From DATKNA01 sp963755755 (GTDB lineage: Bacteria; Actinomycetota; Actinomycetes; Actinomycetales; Kineosporiaceae), in assembly GCA_963755755.1 (NCBI GenBank), contig CAVWLJ010000012.1, positions 62,001 to 126,000 of the forward strand: DNA of 64,000 nt. Reading direction: 5' to 3'. Position numbers and translations under genes: made by a program. Under the pieces are notes generated by a model, which saw nothing but the letters and a program-made list of their open reading frames with translations, searched no databases and was not told the origin of the DNA. Below, piece after piece: positions 8,641 to 18,270 of this stretch. How positions within the stretch are numbered: position 1 is the stretch's first letter; every line of letters starts with the position of its first letter.

Positions 8641-9458
8641 CCCGGCGCTCCTGGGTCGCGGACGTGGTCGGGCTCGCCGTCGCCGCGGTGCTCGTCTTCC
8701 CCGTCTACTGGATGGTCGTCACGGCGTTCAAGCCCGGGGTGGACATCCTCACCTACACCCCGCGGTTCCTGCCGTCGGCCGCGACGCTCGACAACTTCCG
8801 CGACGCCCTCGCCCGGCCGAACTTCTGGTCGTCGGTCGGCAACAGCGTGGTCATCACGCTCTCCACGGTCGCGATCTCGCTGGTCGTGGCCTTCGCCGCG
8901 GCGCTCGCCGTCGCGCGGATGCGCTTCCGCGGTCGTGCCGCGTTCATCGTCATGATCATGTTCGTGCAGATGATCCCGCTGACGGCCATGGTCATCCCGC
9001 TCTACCTGCTGCTGAACTCCGTCGGCCAGACCGACCAGCTCACCGGGGTCATCGCCACGTACCTGGCGTTCGTGCTGCCGTTCACGGTGTGGACCCTGCG
9101 CGGGTTCGTCGCCAACGTGCCCGTCGACCTCGAGGAGGCGGCGATGGTCGACGGGTGCACCCGGCTGCAGGCGTTCCGGCGGGTCGTCTTCCCGCTCGTC
9201 GCGCCCGGTCTCGTCGCGACCAGCGTCTACGCCTTCATCCAGGCGTGGAACGAGTACGTGCTCGCCTACGTCATGCTCTCCTCGCCCGAGAAGCAGACCA
9301 TCACGGTGTGGCTGGCGGCGTTCACGACGCAGAAGGGCACGGAGTGGGGCCCGCTCATGGCCGCCTCGTGCCTGACCGCGCTGCCCGTCGTCGTGTTCTT
9401 CCTCATCCTGCAGGGCCGGATGGCGACCGGGCTGACCGCCGGAGCCGTCAAGGGATGA
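8637..9458 (+). CDS. Sugar ABC transporter permease 2 (MalG/DasC-like)
   Basis: A 273-residue membrane permease of the MalG type. It opens with one hydrophobic span (residues 8-30, ending VYWMVVTAFKPG). The EAA motif reads DLEEAAMVDGCTRLQAFRRV, and WNEYVLAYVM follows near the end, as is usual in this family. It partners the preceding permease. Its start overlaps that gene's stop, and its own stop overlaps the ATG of the GH3 hexosaminidase gene, so import and hydrolysis are translationally coupled. Confidence 0.92.
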   Translation: MTRRSWVADVVGLAVAAVLVFPVYWMVVTAFKPGVDILTYTPRFLPSAATLDNFRDALARPNFWSSVGNSVVITLSTVAISLVVAFAAALAVARMRFRGRAAFIVMIMFVQMIPLTAMVIPLYLLLNSVGQTDQLTGVIATYLAFVLPFTVWTLRGFVANVPVDLEEAAMVDGCTRLQAFRRVVFPLVAPGLVATSVYAFIQAWNEYVLAYVMLSSPEKQTITVWLAAFTTQKGTEWGPLMAASCLTALPVVVFFLILQGRMATGLTAGAVKG

Positions 9459-10886
9459 GCGACGAGCTCGACCGGTGGGCGCACACCGTGCTCGTCGCGG
9501 CGATCGGTGGCACCGCGTCCCCGCCCGCCTGGGTCTCCCGGCGGCTCGACCGTGGCCTCGGCGGCGTCTGCCTCTTCGGTCGCAACGTCGTGGACGCCGA
9601 TCAGGTCCGCGGCCTGACCGACGCGCTGCGGGCCGCCCGCCCCGACGTCCTCGTCTGCATGGACGAGGAGGGTGGCGACGTCACGCGCCTGCACCACCGC
9701 GACGGCTCGCCGCACCTCGGCGCCCTCGCGCTCGCGGCCGACGGGCGAGCCGGCCGTGACGCGGGCGACCGCGCGAGCCCTCGGCGAGGAGCTCGCCGCC
9801 GCCGGCGTCGACTGGAACCTCGCGCCGGTGGCGGACGTGCCGGCGTCGCCCCGCAGCCCGGTCATCGGCGTCCGGGCGTTCGGCTCGGACCCCGCCGAGG
9901 TGGCGCGGCACGTCGCCGCCTACGTCGAGGGGCTCGCCGCCGCGGGCGTCGTCGGCTGCGCGAAGCACTTCCCCGGGCACGGTGCGACGGACGCCGACTC
10001 GCACACCGGGCTGCCCCGGATCCCGCGCGACCGCCGGCGGCTCGAGGACGTGGACCTCGTGCCGTTCCGCGCCGCCGTGGCTGCCGGCGTGGCCACCGTG
10101 ATGCTCGGTCACCTCGTCGTCGAGGCGCTGGACCCTCGGCTGCCGGCGTCGCTGTCGCCCGCCGCCGTCCGGCTCCTCCGGGAGGACCTCGGCTTCGACG
10201 GGCTCATCCTCACCGACGCGCTCGACATGGACGCCGTGGCGCGCGGGTGGACGACGCCGGGTGCGGCGGTGCTGGCCCTCGCGGCCGGTGCGGACGCCGT
10301 GTGCATCTCGGGCGGCCAGCACGACGAGGAGATCGTCGACGCCTGCGTCACGGCTCTGGTCGACGCCGTGCGGGCCGGGAGACTGCCCGAGCAACGCCTG
10401 GCGGACGCCGCCGACCAGGTGCGGGCGCTCGCCGCGCACCCACGCCGTGGCGTCGTGGAGACCCCAGCGGACCATGACGACGGCACGCCCGTGCGCCGCA
10501 GCCTGCGCGTCCGGGGCCGGCCGGAGCTGCCGCCCGGGCCGCTCGACGTCGTCGTCCGGTCCGGGCCGGTGAACATCGCCGCGGGCCAGGTGCCTTGGCA
10601 TCCGGGGCCGCGGCTGGCCGCGGCGCGGCCCGGGACCGTCGTGCACACCGGCCCCCCGGACGTCGACGGGCGCCGTCCGCTCGTCGTCGTCGTCCGCGAC
10701 CTGCACCGCCACCCCGACCTCGAGCGGGAGGTGACCGCTCTGGTCGCCGACCGTCCGGACGCCGTCGTCGTCGAGCTGGGCGTGCCGGTGCTCGACCCCG
10801 GCGGCCGCGCCTGGGTGTGCACGTCCGGCGCGTCGGCCGCCTCGGTCGCCGCCGTCACCGACCTGCTGCTGGGGGAGGACCGATGA
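9455..10886 (+). CDS. Glycoside hydrolase family 3 beta-N-acetylhexosaminidase (NagZ-like), frame-disrupted
   Basis: A GH3 enzyme of about 476 residues that would remove terminal N-acetylhexosamine from imported chito- or muro-sugars. The conserved KHFPGHGATDADSH signature and the nucleophile motif LTDALDMD are both present. No signal peptide is visible, fitting intracellular action after uptake. The frame breaks at about 9743-9746, where an extra base in a GGGC run separates GALALAADG from EPAVTRATARALG; removing it joins two normal GH3 parts. A C-terminal region beyond the barrel (about the last 130 residues) is less conserved. It overlaps the permease stop upstream and the SIS-domain gene start downstream. 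Confidence 0.87.
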
Positions 10887-11911
10887 CCGCCGGAGCGCTC
10901 ATGCGTGCCGAGATCGCCGAGCAGCCCGCGGTGCTCGCGGCCGCGGCCCGGAACTCCGAGCCGGCCCGGGAGGTGGGCGAGCAGCTCCGCCGGCGTCCGC
11001 CGCGGTTCGTCCTGTTCGCCGGCCGCGGGACCAGCGACCACGCGGCGCTCTACGCCAAGTACCTCGTCGAGGTCGGGCTCGGGCTGCCCGCCGGGCTCGC
11101 GTCGCCGTCGACGTTGACCGTGTACGGCGCCCACCCGGACCTGCGCGACGTGCTGCTCGTCGCCGTCAGCCAGTCGGGCGGCTCCCCGGACCTCGTCGAG
11201 ACCGGCCGCCGTGCGCTGGCGTGCGGCGCGCGGGTGCTCGCCGTGACCAACGCCCCGGCGTCCGAGCTCGCCGCCCTGGACCTGCACGTCGACGTGCAGG
11301 CCGGCCCGGAGCGCGCGGTGGCGGCGACGAAGACCTACAGCGCCGAGTTGCTCGCGCTGTGGCTGGTCGTGGAGTCGTGGCGGGGCGGCGACGTCCGGCG
11401 CGCCGAGGGCGTGGCCGCGGAGGCGGCGCACCACCTGGAGCGTGCGGGCGAGGTGACCGCGCTGGCGCAGCGGCTGACCGCGACCGACCGGCTGGTGTGC
11501 ACGGCGCGCGGCTACTCCTACCCGACGGCGCGCGAGGCGGCGCTGAAGCTCATGGAGACCGCCTACCTCTCCGCGCACGCGTTCAGCGGCGCCGACCTCA
11601 TGCACGGCCCGATCGCGCTGGTGAGCCGCGACCTCCCGGTGCTCGCGGTGGCCCCGCCGGGCGCCGGCGCGAAGGCGCTGGCGCCGGTGCTCACCGCGCT
11701 GCGCGAGCGCGGGGCCGACCTCGCGGTGCTCGGCGGCGCCGGGCTGCGCGCCCCGGGGGAGGCCGGCTACACCCTGCGCGAGGTCGACGAGGACCTGTCG
11801 CCGATCACGGACATCGTCCCGCTGCAGCTGCTCGCCCTCGAGACGGCGTTGGCGCGCGGGCTCGACCCCGACAGTCCGCGCGGGCTGCGGAAGGTCACGC
11901 GGACCTGGTAG
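10883..11911 (+). CDS. SIS-domain glucosamine-6-phosphate deaminase-like protein (GlmS C-half / NagB-II type)
   Basis: A 342-residue protein with two SIS sugar-isomerase domains (about 40-165 and 195-330) and no glutaminase domain, as in NagB-II/GlmD/AgaS deaminases. The phosphosugar-binding motifs are GRGTSDHAALYAKY and SQSGGSPDLVETGR; the later AATKTYSAELLALW and ARGYSYPTAREAALKLMET are typical of this group. In this operon the likely reaction is glucosamine-6-phosphate to fructose-6-phosphate plus ammonia, completing the catabolic route after NagA. The ATG overlaps the GH3 stop (ATGA). Its 3' end overlaps the convergent nagA by 17 bases. Confidence 0.85.
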   Translation: MTAGALMRAEIAEQPAVLAAAARNSEPAREVGEQLRRRPPRFVLFAGRGTSDHAALYAKYLVEVGLGLPAGLASPSTLTVYGAHPDLRDVLLVAVSQSGGSPDLVETGRRALACGARVLAVTNAPASELAALDLHVDVQAGPERAVAATKTYSAELLALWLVVESWRGGDVRRAEGVAAEAAHHLERAGEVTALAQRLTATDRLVCTARGYSYPTAREAALKLMETAYLSAHAFSGADLMHGPIALVSRDLPVLAVAPPGAGAKALAPVLTALRERGADLAVLGGAGLRAPGEAGYTLREVDEDLSPITDIVPLQLLALETALARGLDPDSPRGLRKVTRTW

Positions 11912-13077
11912 CGACGTCCAGCGCCCGGACCCCGCCGACCCACACGTCGCGGACCTCCCAGTCGTCGCTCCACCACACGAGGTCCGCCGAGGCGCCGGGC
12001 GCCAGCCGGCCGAGGTCCGCCCGGCCCACGAGATCGGCCGGCGTCCGGGTCACCGCCTGCAGCACCTGCGCGGGGTCGACGCCGCACGACACGGCGTTGC
12101 GGACGGCCTGGTCGAGCGTGAGCACGGAACCGGCGATCGTCCCGTCGGCGCGCCGCGGGAGGCCCTCGTCGTCGAGGTAGACGTCGGCGCCGCCGAGCAC
12201 GGTCCGGTCGCTGGTGATGCCCATCGCGGCCACGGCGTCGGTGACGAGGACGACGCCGCCGGCCGCCGCGCGGAAGATGAGCGCGACGATCTCGCCGGCG
12301 ATGTGCCGCAGATCGGCGATCATGCCGACGGTCAGCCGGGGGTCGGTCAGCGCGGCGCCGGCCGTGCCCGGCTCGCGGTGGCCCAGCGGCCGCTGCGCGT
12401 TGAACACATGGGTGACCATGCGCGCCCCGGCGTCCGCGGCGGCATGCACCTGGGTCGCCGTCGCCGCGGTGTGCCCGACCGACACCAGGCACCCGGCCGC
12501 CGTCAGCCGCGCGATCGCCTCGAGGGCGTGCCGCGCGCTCGGGCGCCAGGGTGAGGATCAGCGGCCGCGGCCCCTGGAGCAGCACGTCGAGGGCGTCCGG
12601 CGTGGGGTCGCGCATGAGCGAGGCGTCGTGGGCCCCGTGGTAGTCGGGGGAGAGGAACGGGCCCTCGACGTGCGCCCCGAGGATCCGCGAGCCGTGCAGC
12701 ACCTCCCGCGCCGCCACGTCGATGTCCACGAGGGAGGCGGCCAGGCGGTCGGGCGCGGCCGTGATGAGCGTGGGGGCGAAGGCGGTGACGGCGGTGCGGA
12801 GCAGGGCGGAGCGGATCATCCGCCAGTCGCCGGGGCGGGCGTCCGCGAAGTCGACCCCGAAGGCGCCGTTGATCTGCAGGTCGATGAGGCCCGGTGTCAG
12901 CACGCCGTCCGGCAGCACGATCTCCTCGGAGGCGCCGTTGCGGGCGGCGAGGCCGTCGCTGCCGGGCGCGCCGGCGACCGAGACCGAGCTGATCCGGTCG
13001 TCCTCGAGCGTGACGACGCCCGGGCCGGTGAGGCGCCCGTCCACGAACAGGCGCGGTGCCCTCACGAGCGTCCCCAC
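11895..13077 (-). CDS. nagA: N-acetylglucosamine-6-phosphate deacetylase, frame-disrupted
   Basis: An amidohydrolase of about 394 residues converting GlcNAc-6-phosphate to GlcN-6-phosphate. Visible motifs: PGLIDLQINGAFGVDF near residue 65, AHVEGPFLSPDYHGAHD, SVGHTAA, HVFNAQRPLGHREPG and the catalytic Asp in VLVTDAVAAMG. The reading frame changes at about 12530-12536, between ILTLAPERA and ALEAIARLTAAG, where one extra base is present; both halves otherwise align with the family. GTG 13077 lies four bases after a GGGAGAG ribosome site. It is divergent from murQ-ROK across two dre sites, and its product feeds the SIS deaminase. Confidence 0.88.
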
Positions 13078-13107
13078 GGGGCTCTCCCTTCGACAACCTC
13101 GGCTCCC

Positions 13108-13123
13108 ATTGGCCTAGACCAGT
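13108..13123. promoter_or_regulatory. dre-like operator (DasR site 3)
   Basis: ATTGGCCTAGACCAGT keeps the central CCTAGACC and the right arm of the DasR element. It lies 31 bases upstream of the nagA start, in the nagA / murQ-ROK divergent region. Confidence 0.75.
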
Positions 13124-13144
13124 AGTGTAAGGAACCGATGGAGC

Positions 13145-13160
13145 AGTGGTCTAGTCCACT
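13145..13160. promoter_or_regulatory. dre operator (DasR site 4)
   Basis: AGTGGTCTAGTCCACT matches the DasR consensus closely, with TGGTCTAG intact and one change in the right arm. It lies 33 bases upstream of the murQ-ROK start. With site 3 it places both divergent genes under DasR. Confidence 0.85.
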
Positions 13161-13192
13161 CCTCCGACAGGACGATCGGAGAGGTGGGCGGC

Positions 13193-15110
13193 ATGAGCGA
13201 GGCGCGCGGCGGCGGCGGCAGAGCTCTCGGCCCTGGACCTGCTGCCGCTCGCCGACCAGCTCGAGCTGCTGAACGCCGCTGACGCCGCGGTCCCGGGGCT
13301 CGTCTCGGCGGCGGCCGACCAGGTCGCGTGCCTCGTCGAGCGCGCCGTCTCCGTGCTGCGGTCGGGAGGGCGCGTCGTCTACCTGGGGGCCGGCTCGGCG
13401 GGACGGATCGCCGCCCAGGACGCCGCCGAGGTCGGGCCCACCTACGGGGTCGAGGGCGCATTCGTCGCGGTGGTCGCGGGCGGGGTGGACGCGCTGCGGG
13501 ACGCCGCCGAGGGCCTGGAGGACGACGGGGACGCCGCCGTCGCCGACCTGGCCGCGGTCGGCCTCGCTGCGGGGGACCTGCTCGTGGCGGTGTCGGCCAG
13601 CGGTACCACGCCGTACACCCTCGCCGGGCTCGTCGAAGGGCGTCGCCGCGGGGCGGTCACCGCCGCCGTGGTGTGCGCGCCCGGGACGCCGATGGCACGC
13701 GAGGCGGATCTCGCCGTCGTCGTTCCCGTCGGGGCGGAGGTCGTCGAGGGCTCGACCCGGCTCGCGGCCGGAACCGCGCAGAAGCTCGTGCTCAACCAGC
13801 TGTCGACGCTGGCGATGGTCCGCCTCGGGCATGTCTACGGCAACCTCATGATCGGCGTCCGGGTGGAGAACGCGAAGCTGCGGGCCCGTGCCCGGCGCGC
13901 CGTCGCGCTGGCCTCGGGCTGCCCGGAGGACGCGGTCGAGGCGGCGCTGACCGCGGCCGATGGTGACGCCAAGGTCGCGTTGGTCCTGTTGCGGCTCGGC
14001 GTGGACGCCGACAGCGCGCGGGCCCGGCTCGCGGCGGTTTCCGGTGACGTGCGCGCGGCGCTCGGCGAGCGGTCGCCCCGGCCGCGACTGCATGCGGCGC
14101 CCCGGGCTGTCGGCGTCGCCGTAGGTGTCGACGTCGGCGGAACGAAGATCGCTGCCGGGCTCGTCGACGCCGCGGGGCGGGTCGCCGAGCGGGTGGAGGT
14201 GCCGACGCCGGCTTCGGCGTGGGAGCTGGAGCGTGCCGTCGTCGCGGTCGTCGAGCGCGTGCGGGACGGGCAGCAGGTGCCCGTCGGCGTCGCGACGGCC
14301 GGGGTGGTGCATCCGGGCACCGGGGTGGTCACCGGCGTGAACGTGCCGTGGGCGGGGCATCCGCTGCGCGACCGGCTGACGCAGCTGCTCGGCGTCCCCG
14401 TCGTCCTGGAGAACGACGCGAACGCGGCGGCGTGGGCGGAGTACCGGTTCGGTGCCGGACGCGACGCCGGTTCGCTCGTCCTCCTCACGCTCGGGACCGG
14501 GCTGGGCGCCGGCTTCGTCCTGGGCGGCCGGCTGCACGGCGGGGCACGCGGGCTGGCGGCGGAGGTCGGGCACGTGTGCCTGGTGCCGGGAGGCCGGCCG
14601 TGCCCCTGCGGACTGTACGGCTGCTGGGAGCGGTACACCTCCGGCTCGGCCCTGGCCGCGGACGTCGCCGCCCTGGATCCCGCTCCCGTCTGGGTGCCCC
14701 GCGATCGCGCCGCCGTCGGTCGGGCCGTTCTGGCCGCGGCCCGCGGGGGCGACCCTGTCGCCGCCGGGCTGCTGCGCGAGCAGGGGCGCCGGCTCGGTCA
14801 GGGGCTGGCCGTGCTGACGTCCCTGCTGGACCCGGACGTCGTGGTCGTCGGCGGTGGGCTGGCCGCCGTCGGCGACCTGCTGCTCGACCCCGCGAGGGAC
14901 GCCCTGGCCGAGGCCATGAGCCCGGCGTTGGGCGGCGAACTCCCGGGCGTGGTCGCCGCGGAGCTGGGCCCGGACGCCGGCGTCGTCGGCGCCGCGGACC
15001 TCGCCCGGCGTTCTCGCCGTGCCGGAACCCGGGACAATGGGGACGACCCCACGCCCCGACCTGAGGAACGTATCGGTGACCGACGCCCAGCCACCCCGCT
15101 CGACGACTGA
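13193..15110 (+). CDS. MurQ etherase-ROK sugar kinase fusion, frame-disrupted near its start
   Basis: About 638 residues joining two enzymes in one frame. The N-terminal part (about 1-300) is MurNAc-6-phosphate etherase: LELLNAADAAVPGLV, VVYLGAGSAGRIAAQDAAEV, then VSASGTTPYTLAGL, and KLVLNQLSTLAMVRLGHVYG. The C-terminal part (about 310-620) is a ROK kinase: VGVDVGGTKIAAGLVD, ENDANAAAWAEYRFG, EVGHV and the zinc motif CPCGLYGCWE. The fusion could phosphorylate MurNAc (or GlcNAc) and then cleave the lactyl ether to give GlcNAc-6-phosphate for NagA. ATG 13193 has a GAGAGG site, but the frame must shift once at about 13205-13222 to reach the MurQ body. A DasR site lies just upstream. Confidence 0.85.
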
Positions 15111-16167
15111 TCCCCCGACGGAGGTCATCCCCCCGGCGATCAGCGGGGAGGGCATCGCGCGGACCCGAGAACTCCCGGTCGTCGAGGACGAGCCAACGGT
15201 GATCGCCGAGCCCCCCGCCCTTCAGGAGGACGCCCCGCCCGCGCCCGACCAGTCGGATGCGGCGGACGCGCCGGACGCGCCGGATCAGACAGACCAGGCA
15301 GGCCAGGCAGGCCAGGCAGGCCAGGGACCGGTGACCCCCGGGTCGGAGGTCCAGGCCGAGTCAGGGCCCGAGCCCGAGCCCGTCTCACCACCGCCGCCCC
15401 CAGTCGCTGCCGCCCCAGCGCCGCCGCTGGCCGCCGCAGCCCCGGCGTCGTCCCCGCCGCCGGCCGCCGCCGCCGCGTCGCCGCCCGCGGACGCCGCGGC
15501 GCCACCGCCGGAGTCCGCCCCGCCGACGGTCGCTGCCGACCAGCCCGACATGGTGGCTCCGCCGAACGCTGTCGCTCCGCCCGACGCTGTCGCTCCGCCG
15601 GCGCCTGGGGACTCGTCCTCGCGCCCGCTCGTGGCGTTCGCGGTCGTCGGCGTCCTCGTCGTGGCCCTCGTACTCGGGCTCGTCGCGCTCAACCGCCGGG
15701 GGAGCAGCGGCGGCACCGCCTCGGGGTCCTCGAGTTCCTCCTCTGCATCCGCCGTGGCCCTGCCCGGGACGATCTCGAGCGTCGATCCCTCGGGAGGCAG
15801 CGGCTTCCGCCGGGATGGATCGTCCTGGCGGACGCAGACCTACACGAGCGCGGACTTCGGCAACCTCAAGGAGGGCGTTGGCCTGCTCCTCGACCTGGGA
15901 TCGGCGCGCACGGTGAGCGCCGTGACCTTCGACGTCGTCGGCGGCCCGATCGCCGTCGAACTCCGCGCCGGCGACACCTCGGGAACATCGCCCTCGTCGT
16001 ACGACCGGGTCGTCGCCGACCCGTCGGCGTCCGGCTCGACCACCCTCGCCGTCAAGGGCGGGGCGAAGCACCGCTACTGGCTCGTGTGGGTCACCAAGCT
16101 GGCCGCTCAGGACGGCGGGTACCGCGCGATCCTGAGTGCGCCGCAAGCCCGCGGACCTCGACCCTGA
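15076..16167 (+). CDS. Proline-rich single-span membrane protein with discoidin-like extracellular domain
   Basis: A 363-residue protein. Residues 1-185 are a low-complexity Pro/Ala-rich cytoplasmic region with short repeats (QAGQAGQAGQ; VAPPNAVAPPDAVAPP). One membrane span follows (about 188-210, VAFAVVGVLVVALVLGLVAL). The outer part has a Ser/Gly linker and a domain (about 235-360) with WRTQTYTSADFGNLKEGVGL and LDLGSARTVSAVTFDV. That domain resembles the C-terminal discoidin-like region of actinobacterial MviN-linked protein-kinase-like proteins, but no kinase domain is present here. GTG 15076 follows GAGGAA at good spacing and overlaps the end of the ROK frame by 35 bases. Function unknown. 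Confidence 0.75.
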   Translation: MTDAQPPRSTTDPPTEVIPPAISGEGIARTRELPVVEDEPTVIAEPPALQEDAPPAPDQSDAADAPDAPDQTDQAGQAGQAGQGPVTPGSEVQAESGPEPEPVSPPPPPVAAAPAPPLAAAAPASSPPPAAAAASPPADAAAPPPESAPPTVAADQPDMVAPPNAVAPPDAVAPPAPGDSSSRPLVAFAVVGVLVVALVLGLVALNRRGSSGGTASGSSSSSSASAVALPGTISSVDPSGGSGFRRDGSSWRTQTYTSADFGNLKEGVGLLLDLGSARTVSAVTFDVVGGPIAVELRAGDTSGTSPSSYDRVVADPSASGSTTLAVKGGAKHRYWLVWVTKLAAQDGGYRAILSAPQARGPRP

Positions 16168-16192
16168 CCTCGTCGCCATGCTCGATCCCGGC

Positions 16193-18247
16193 TCAGAAGG
16201 GTGGCTCGTCGCAGGACAACACACGTGACCTGCAGCCAGCAGGCTCCGCCAGGTCGTCCGGATCAGCTACCTCGGGCACGGGCGGTGGGGCCTCGTAGTG
16301 GTAGCTCCGGTTGCTCAGGGTCCTCCAGGTCAAGCCGTCGGTGGCCGGGCGCAGATCGTCTCCTGACCTGGAGGGCGAGGCAGTGATCAGCCCGACGCCC
16401 TTGAGTCGGTGATGCCCCCGGCACAGCGGTTGGAGATTGCACGAACACGTGCTGCCGCCGTCCTCATAGGGGGCGCGATGGTCCCGGTCGCAGCGTCGCG
16501 CCTGTGCGGGGCAGCCGGGGAACACGCAGCGAGGGTGAACGGTGTCGACGAGCCGGGCCAGCCTCCGCGGCGGATCGTGATGCGGCGTGCGCAGCGGATC
16601 GGCCGCGGCGAGGACGCTGCGGTGGTCGTCGCTCGTGACCACGCATCGCCACGTGGTCGTCGTCGGGTGATCGCGCGCGGCCTCGCGCGCGATCTGCCGG
16701 GCCAGTGCGGCAGGGATGGCCCCGAACCGGTCGAGGACGGCCGGGTCCTCGGCGAGGCCGAGCCACGTCGACAACGTCATCGTCAGGGTCACGGCGGTAC
16801 CGGGACCAGGCCGTTGTTGCCGCGCCCGCGATGGAGGCCGGCCAAAAGACGACCGACCGCAGGAGCATCCCGTCGCGGCGGATAGGTCGCCGGCTTGGTT
16901 ATTGACGCCTGAGGGCTCGCGGTTCTTGTCCGGGCCCATGACATCCCCGGTGCTGACGGCGCTTCCGCTTCCGTCGGTGCCGGGTGCTCCGGGGGGCTCG
17001 AGGTCGTCGGCTCGGACGTCGTCGACGTGCTCGATGTCGTCGGCTCGGACGCCGTCGTCCGCGTCGTCCGCGTCGTCCGCGTCGTCCGCGTCGTCCGCGT
17101 CGTCCGCGTCGTCCGCGTATGTGGCAGTGCCCTCGGCTCCGTGGCTGCCGCGGGTGAGGCGATGGATGGCGGCGTCCGTGCGGATCTGGTCAGCGGTGCG
17201 GGGATCGCCAGCGGCCTTCGCGGCGGCGACCGTGTCGTCGAGGTCGTTCAACGCAGCGCCGACCGCCTCCTGCGCCGCCTCGATCTCGAGGCGCGCCATG
17301 GAGTCCTCGATGGGATAGCCCCGGACATGCCGGCGGCTGCGTGCGCGAGCGGCACGCGCGGCGAGGGCGTCGGCATCCACGACGGCCACAGCGGCGCGGA
17401 GCGCGCGCTCCACGGCTGGGTTGGTCATGCGTGTCACGCGTGGCAGCGGCGCTCCGGGGTTTGCTGGATCGGCGCGGACATCCAGGGGATCGACCTCGGC
17501 TGCGGCCAAATCCCCATCGGGGATGAGGCGCGCTTCGACCTCGCGAGCGACGTCCGGATGAAGGTCGGCCGTGCCCACGAGCAGGGTGCGGAGCTTGGTC
17601 CAGTCCAGCAGGCCGGCACGGAGCAACTGACGGGTGCGAGGAAGCCGGTTGTCGAGGAACAGCGCCCGGGCTGCGTCCACGCGGATGCCGGTGGCCGTCC
17701 GGGAGCTACCCGTCGCAGCCGAGATCTCGCTGGTCACGAAGAGCTCCGCGAGGTCGCCGAGGTGGACGCCGGCGGGCAACTGCAACCCCACGACCAGCGA
17801 GGACAGCCGGTCGGTCAGGTCCGGATCCGCGTCGGAAGATGGTTCCGGCGCGAGGTACTTGCCAATGTCGGGGTCGGCCAGGGGGGGCTTCGACTCCCAG
17901 AAGGACACCAGCTGAGCCAGCCCGGCGAGCTCGACCCACAGAGACCAGCCGGCGAGGCGGCGTGCAGCCACGACGCAATCCACGACGGCGCCGAGCGGAC
18001 CTACCCCGGGTGGTCCCGACCCCTCCGGGTCGGACGTCAGCGCCGCCAGGGCGGTCGCGAGGGCAGCCTTGGAACCGCGCCCGGGCTGCCGGCGCACGTG
18101 CTCACCTTCGGGGAATCGCGGCGGGGAGGGCGGCGGGGAGGACGGCGCGGAGGGGCGAGAGGACGAGGTAGTGCGAGGAGCTCGACGGCGACGGACGTCC
18201 GCTGCGATCTCGCGGGCCGGTCGTTCCCGGCCTGACCGTCCCCCCAC
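16193..18247 (-). CDS. DUF222 / HNH endonuclease-like protein (13E12 repeat family)
   Basis: A 684-residue reading of the actinobacterial 13E12 family, with an N-terminal DUF222 region (about 70-330) and a C-terminal HNH nuclease motif (HPRCVFPGCPAQARRCDRDH, then NLQPLCRGHHRLKG, near residues 590-640). Cys and His ligands of the HNH fold are intact. These genes are repeated in many actinobacteria and their role is unsettled. A run of seven Ala-Asp-Asp units sits near residue 380. The start is uncertain: GTG 18247 fits the LexA-box promoter 24 bases upstream; GTG 18097, with GAAGGTGAG ahead of it, is an alternative. Unlike most large genes here, its frame is unbroken. Confidence 0.8.
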   Translation of the reverse strand: MGGRSGRERPAREIAADVRRRRAPRTTSSSRPSAPSSPPPSPPRFPEGEHVRRQPGRGSKAALATALAALTSDPEGSGPPGVGPLGAVVDCVVAARRLAGWSLWVELAGLAQLVSFWESKPPLADPDIGKYLAPEPSSDADPDLTDRLSSLVVGLQLPAGVHLGDLAELFVTSEISAATGSSRTATGIRVDAARALFLDNRLPRTRQLLRAGLLDWTKLRTLLVGTADLHPDVAREVEARLIPDGDLAAAEVDPLDVRADPANPGAPLPRVTRMTNPAVERALRAAVAVVDADALAARAARARSRRHVRGYPIEDSMARLEIEAAQEAVGAALNDLDDTVAAAKAAGDPRTADQIRTDAAIHRLTRGSHGAEGTATYADDADDADDADDADDADDADDGVRADDIEHVDDVRADDLEPPGAPGTDGSGSAVSTGDVMGPDKNREPSGVNNQAGDLSAATGCSCGRSSFGRPPSRARQQRPGPGTAVTLTMTLSTWLGLAEDPAVLDRFGAIPAALARQIAREAARDHPTTTTWRCVVTSDDHRSVLAAADPLRTPHHDPPRRLARLVDTVHPRCVFPGCPAQARRCDRDHRAPYEDGGSTCSCNLQPLCRGHHRLKGVGLITASPSRSGDDLRPATDGLTWRTLSNRSYHYEAPPPVPEVADPDDLAEPAGCRSRVLSCDEPPF
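17054..17116 (-). repeat. Seven exact copies of a 9-bp repeat inside the DUF222/HNH gene
   Basis: GTCGTCCGC on the plus strand is repeated seven times without a mismatch and encodes (Ala-Asp-Asp)7 on the minus strand. The repeat lies in the acidic linker between DUF222 and the HNH domain. Identical units suggest recent slippage expansion; changes in copy number would keep the frame. Confidence 0.95.
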
Positions 18248-18270
18248 CGCAACCCCCGCTGCTACGTCTC

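Noticed and set aside
17041..17120. Possible CRISPR-like direct repeats
   Set aside because: The units are contiguous 9-mers without spacers inside a coding frame.
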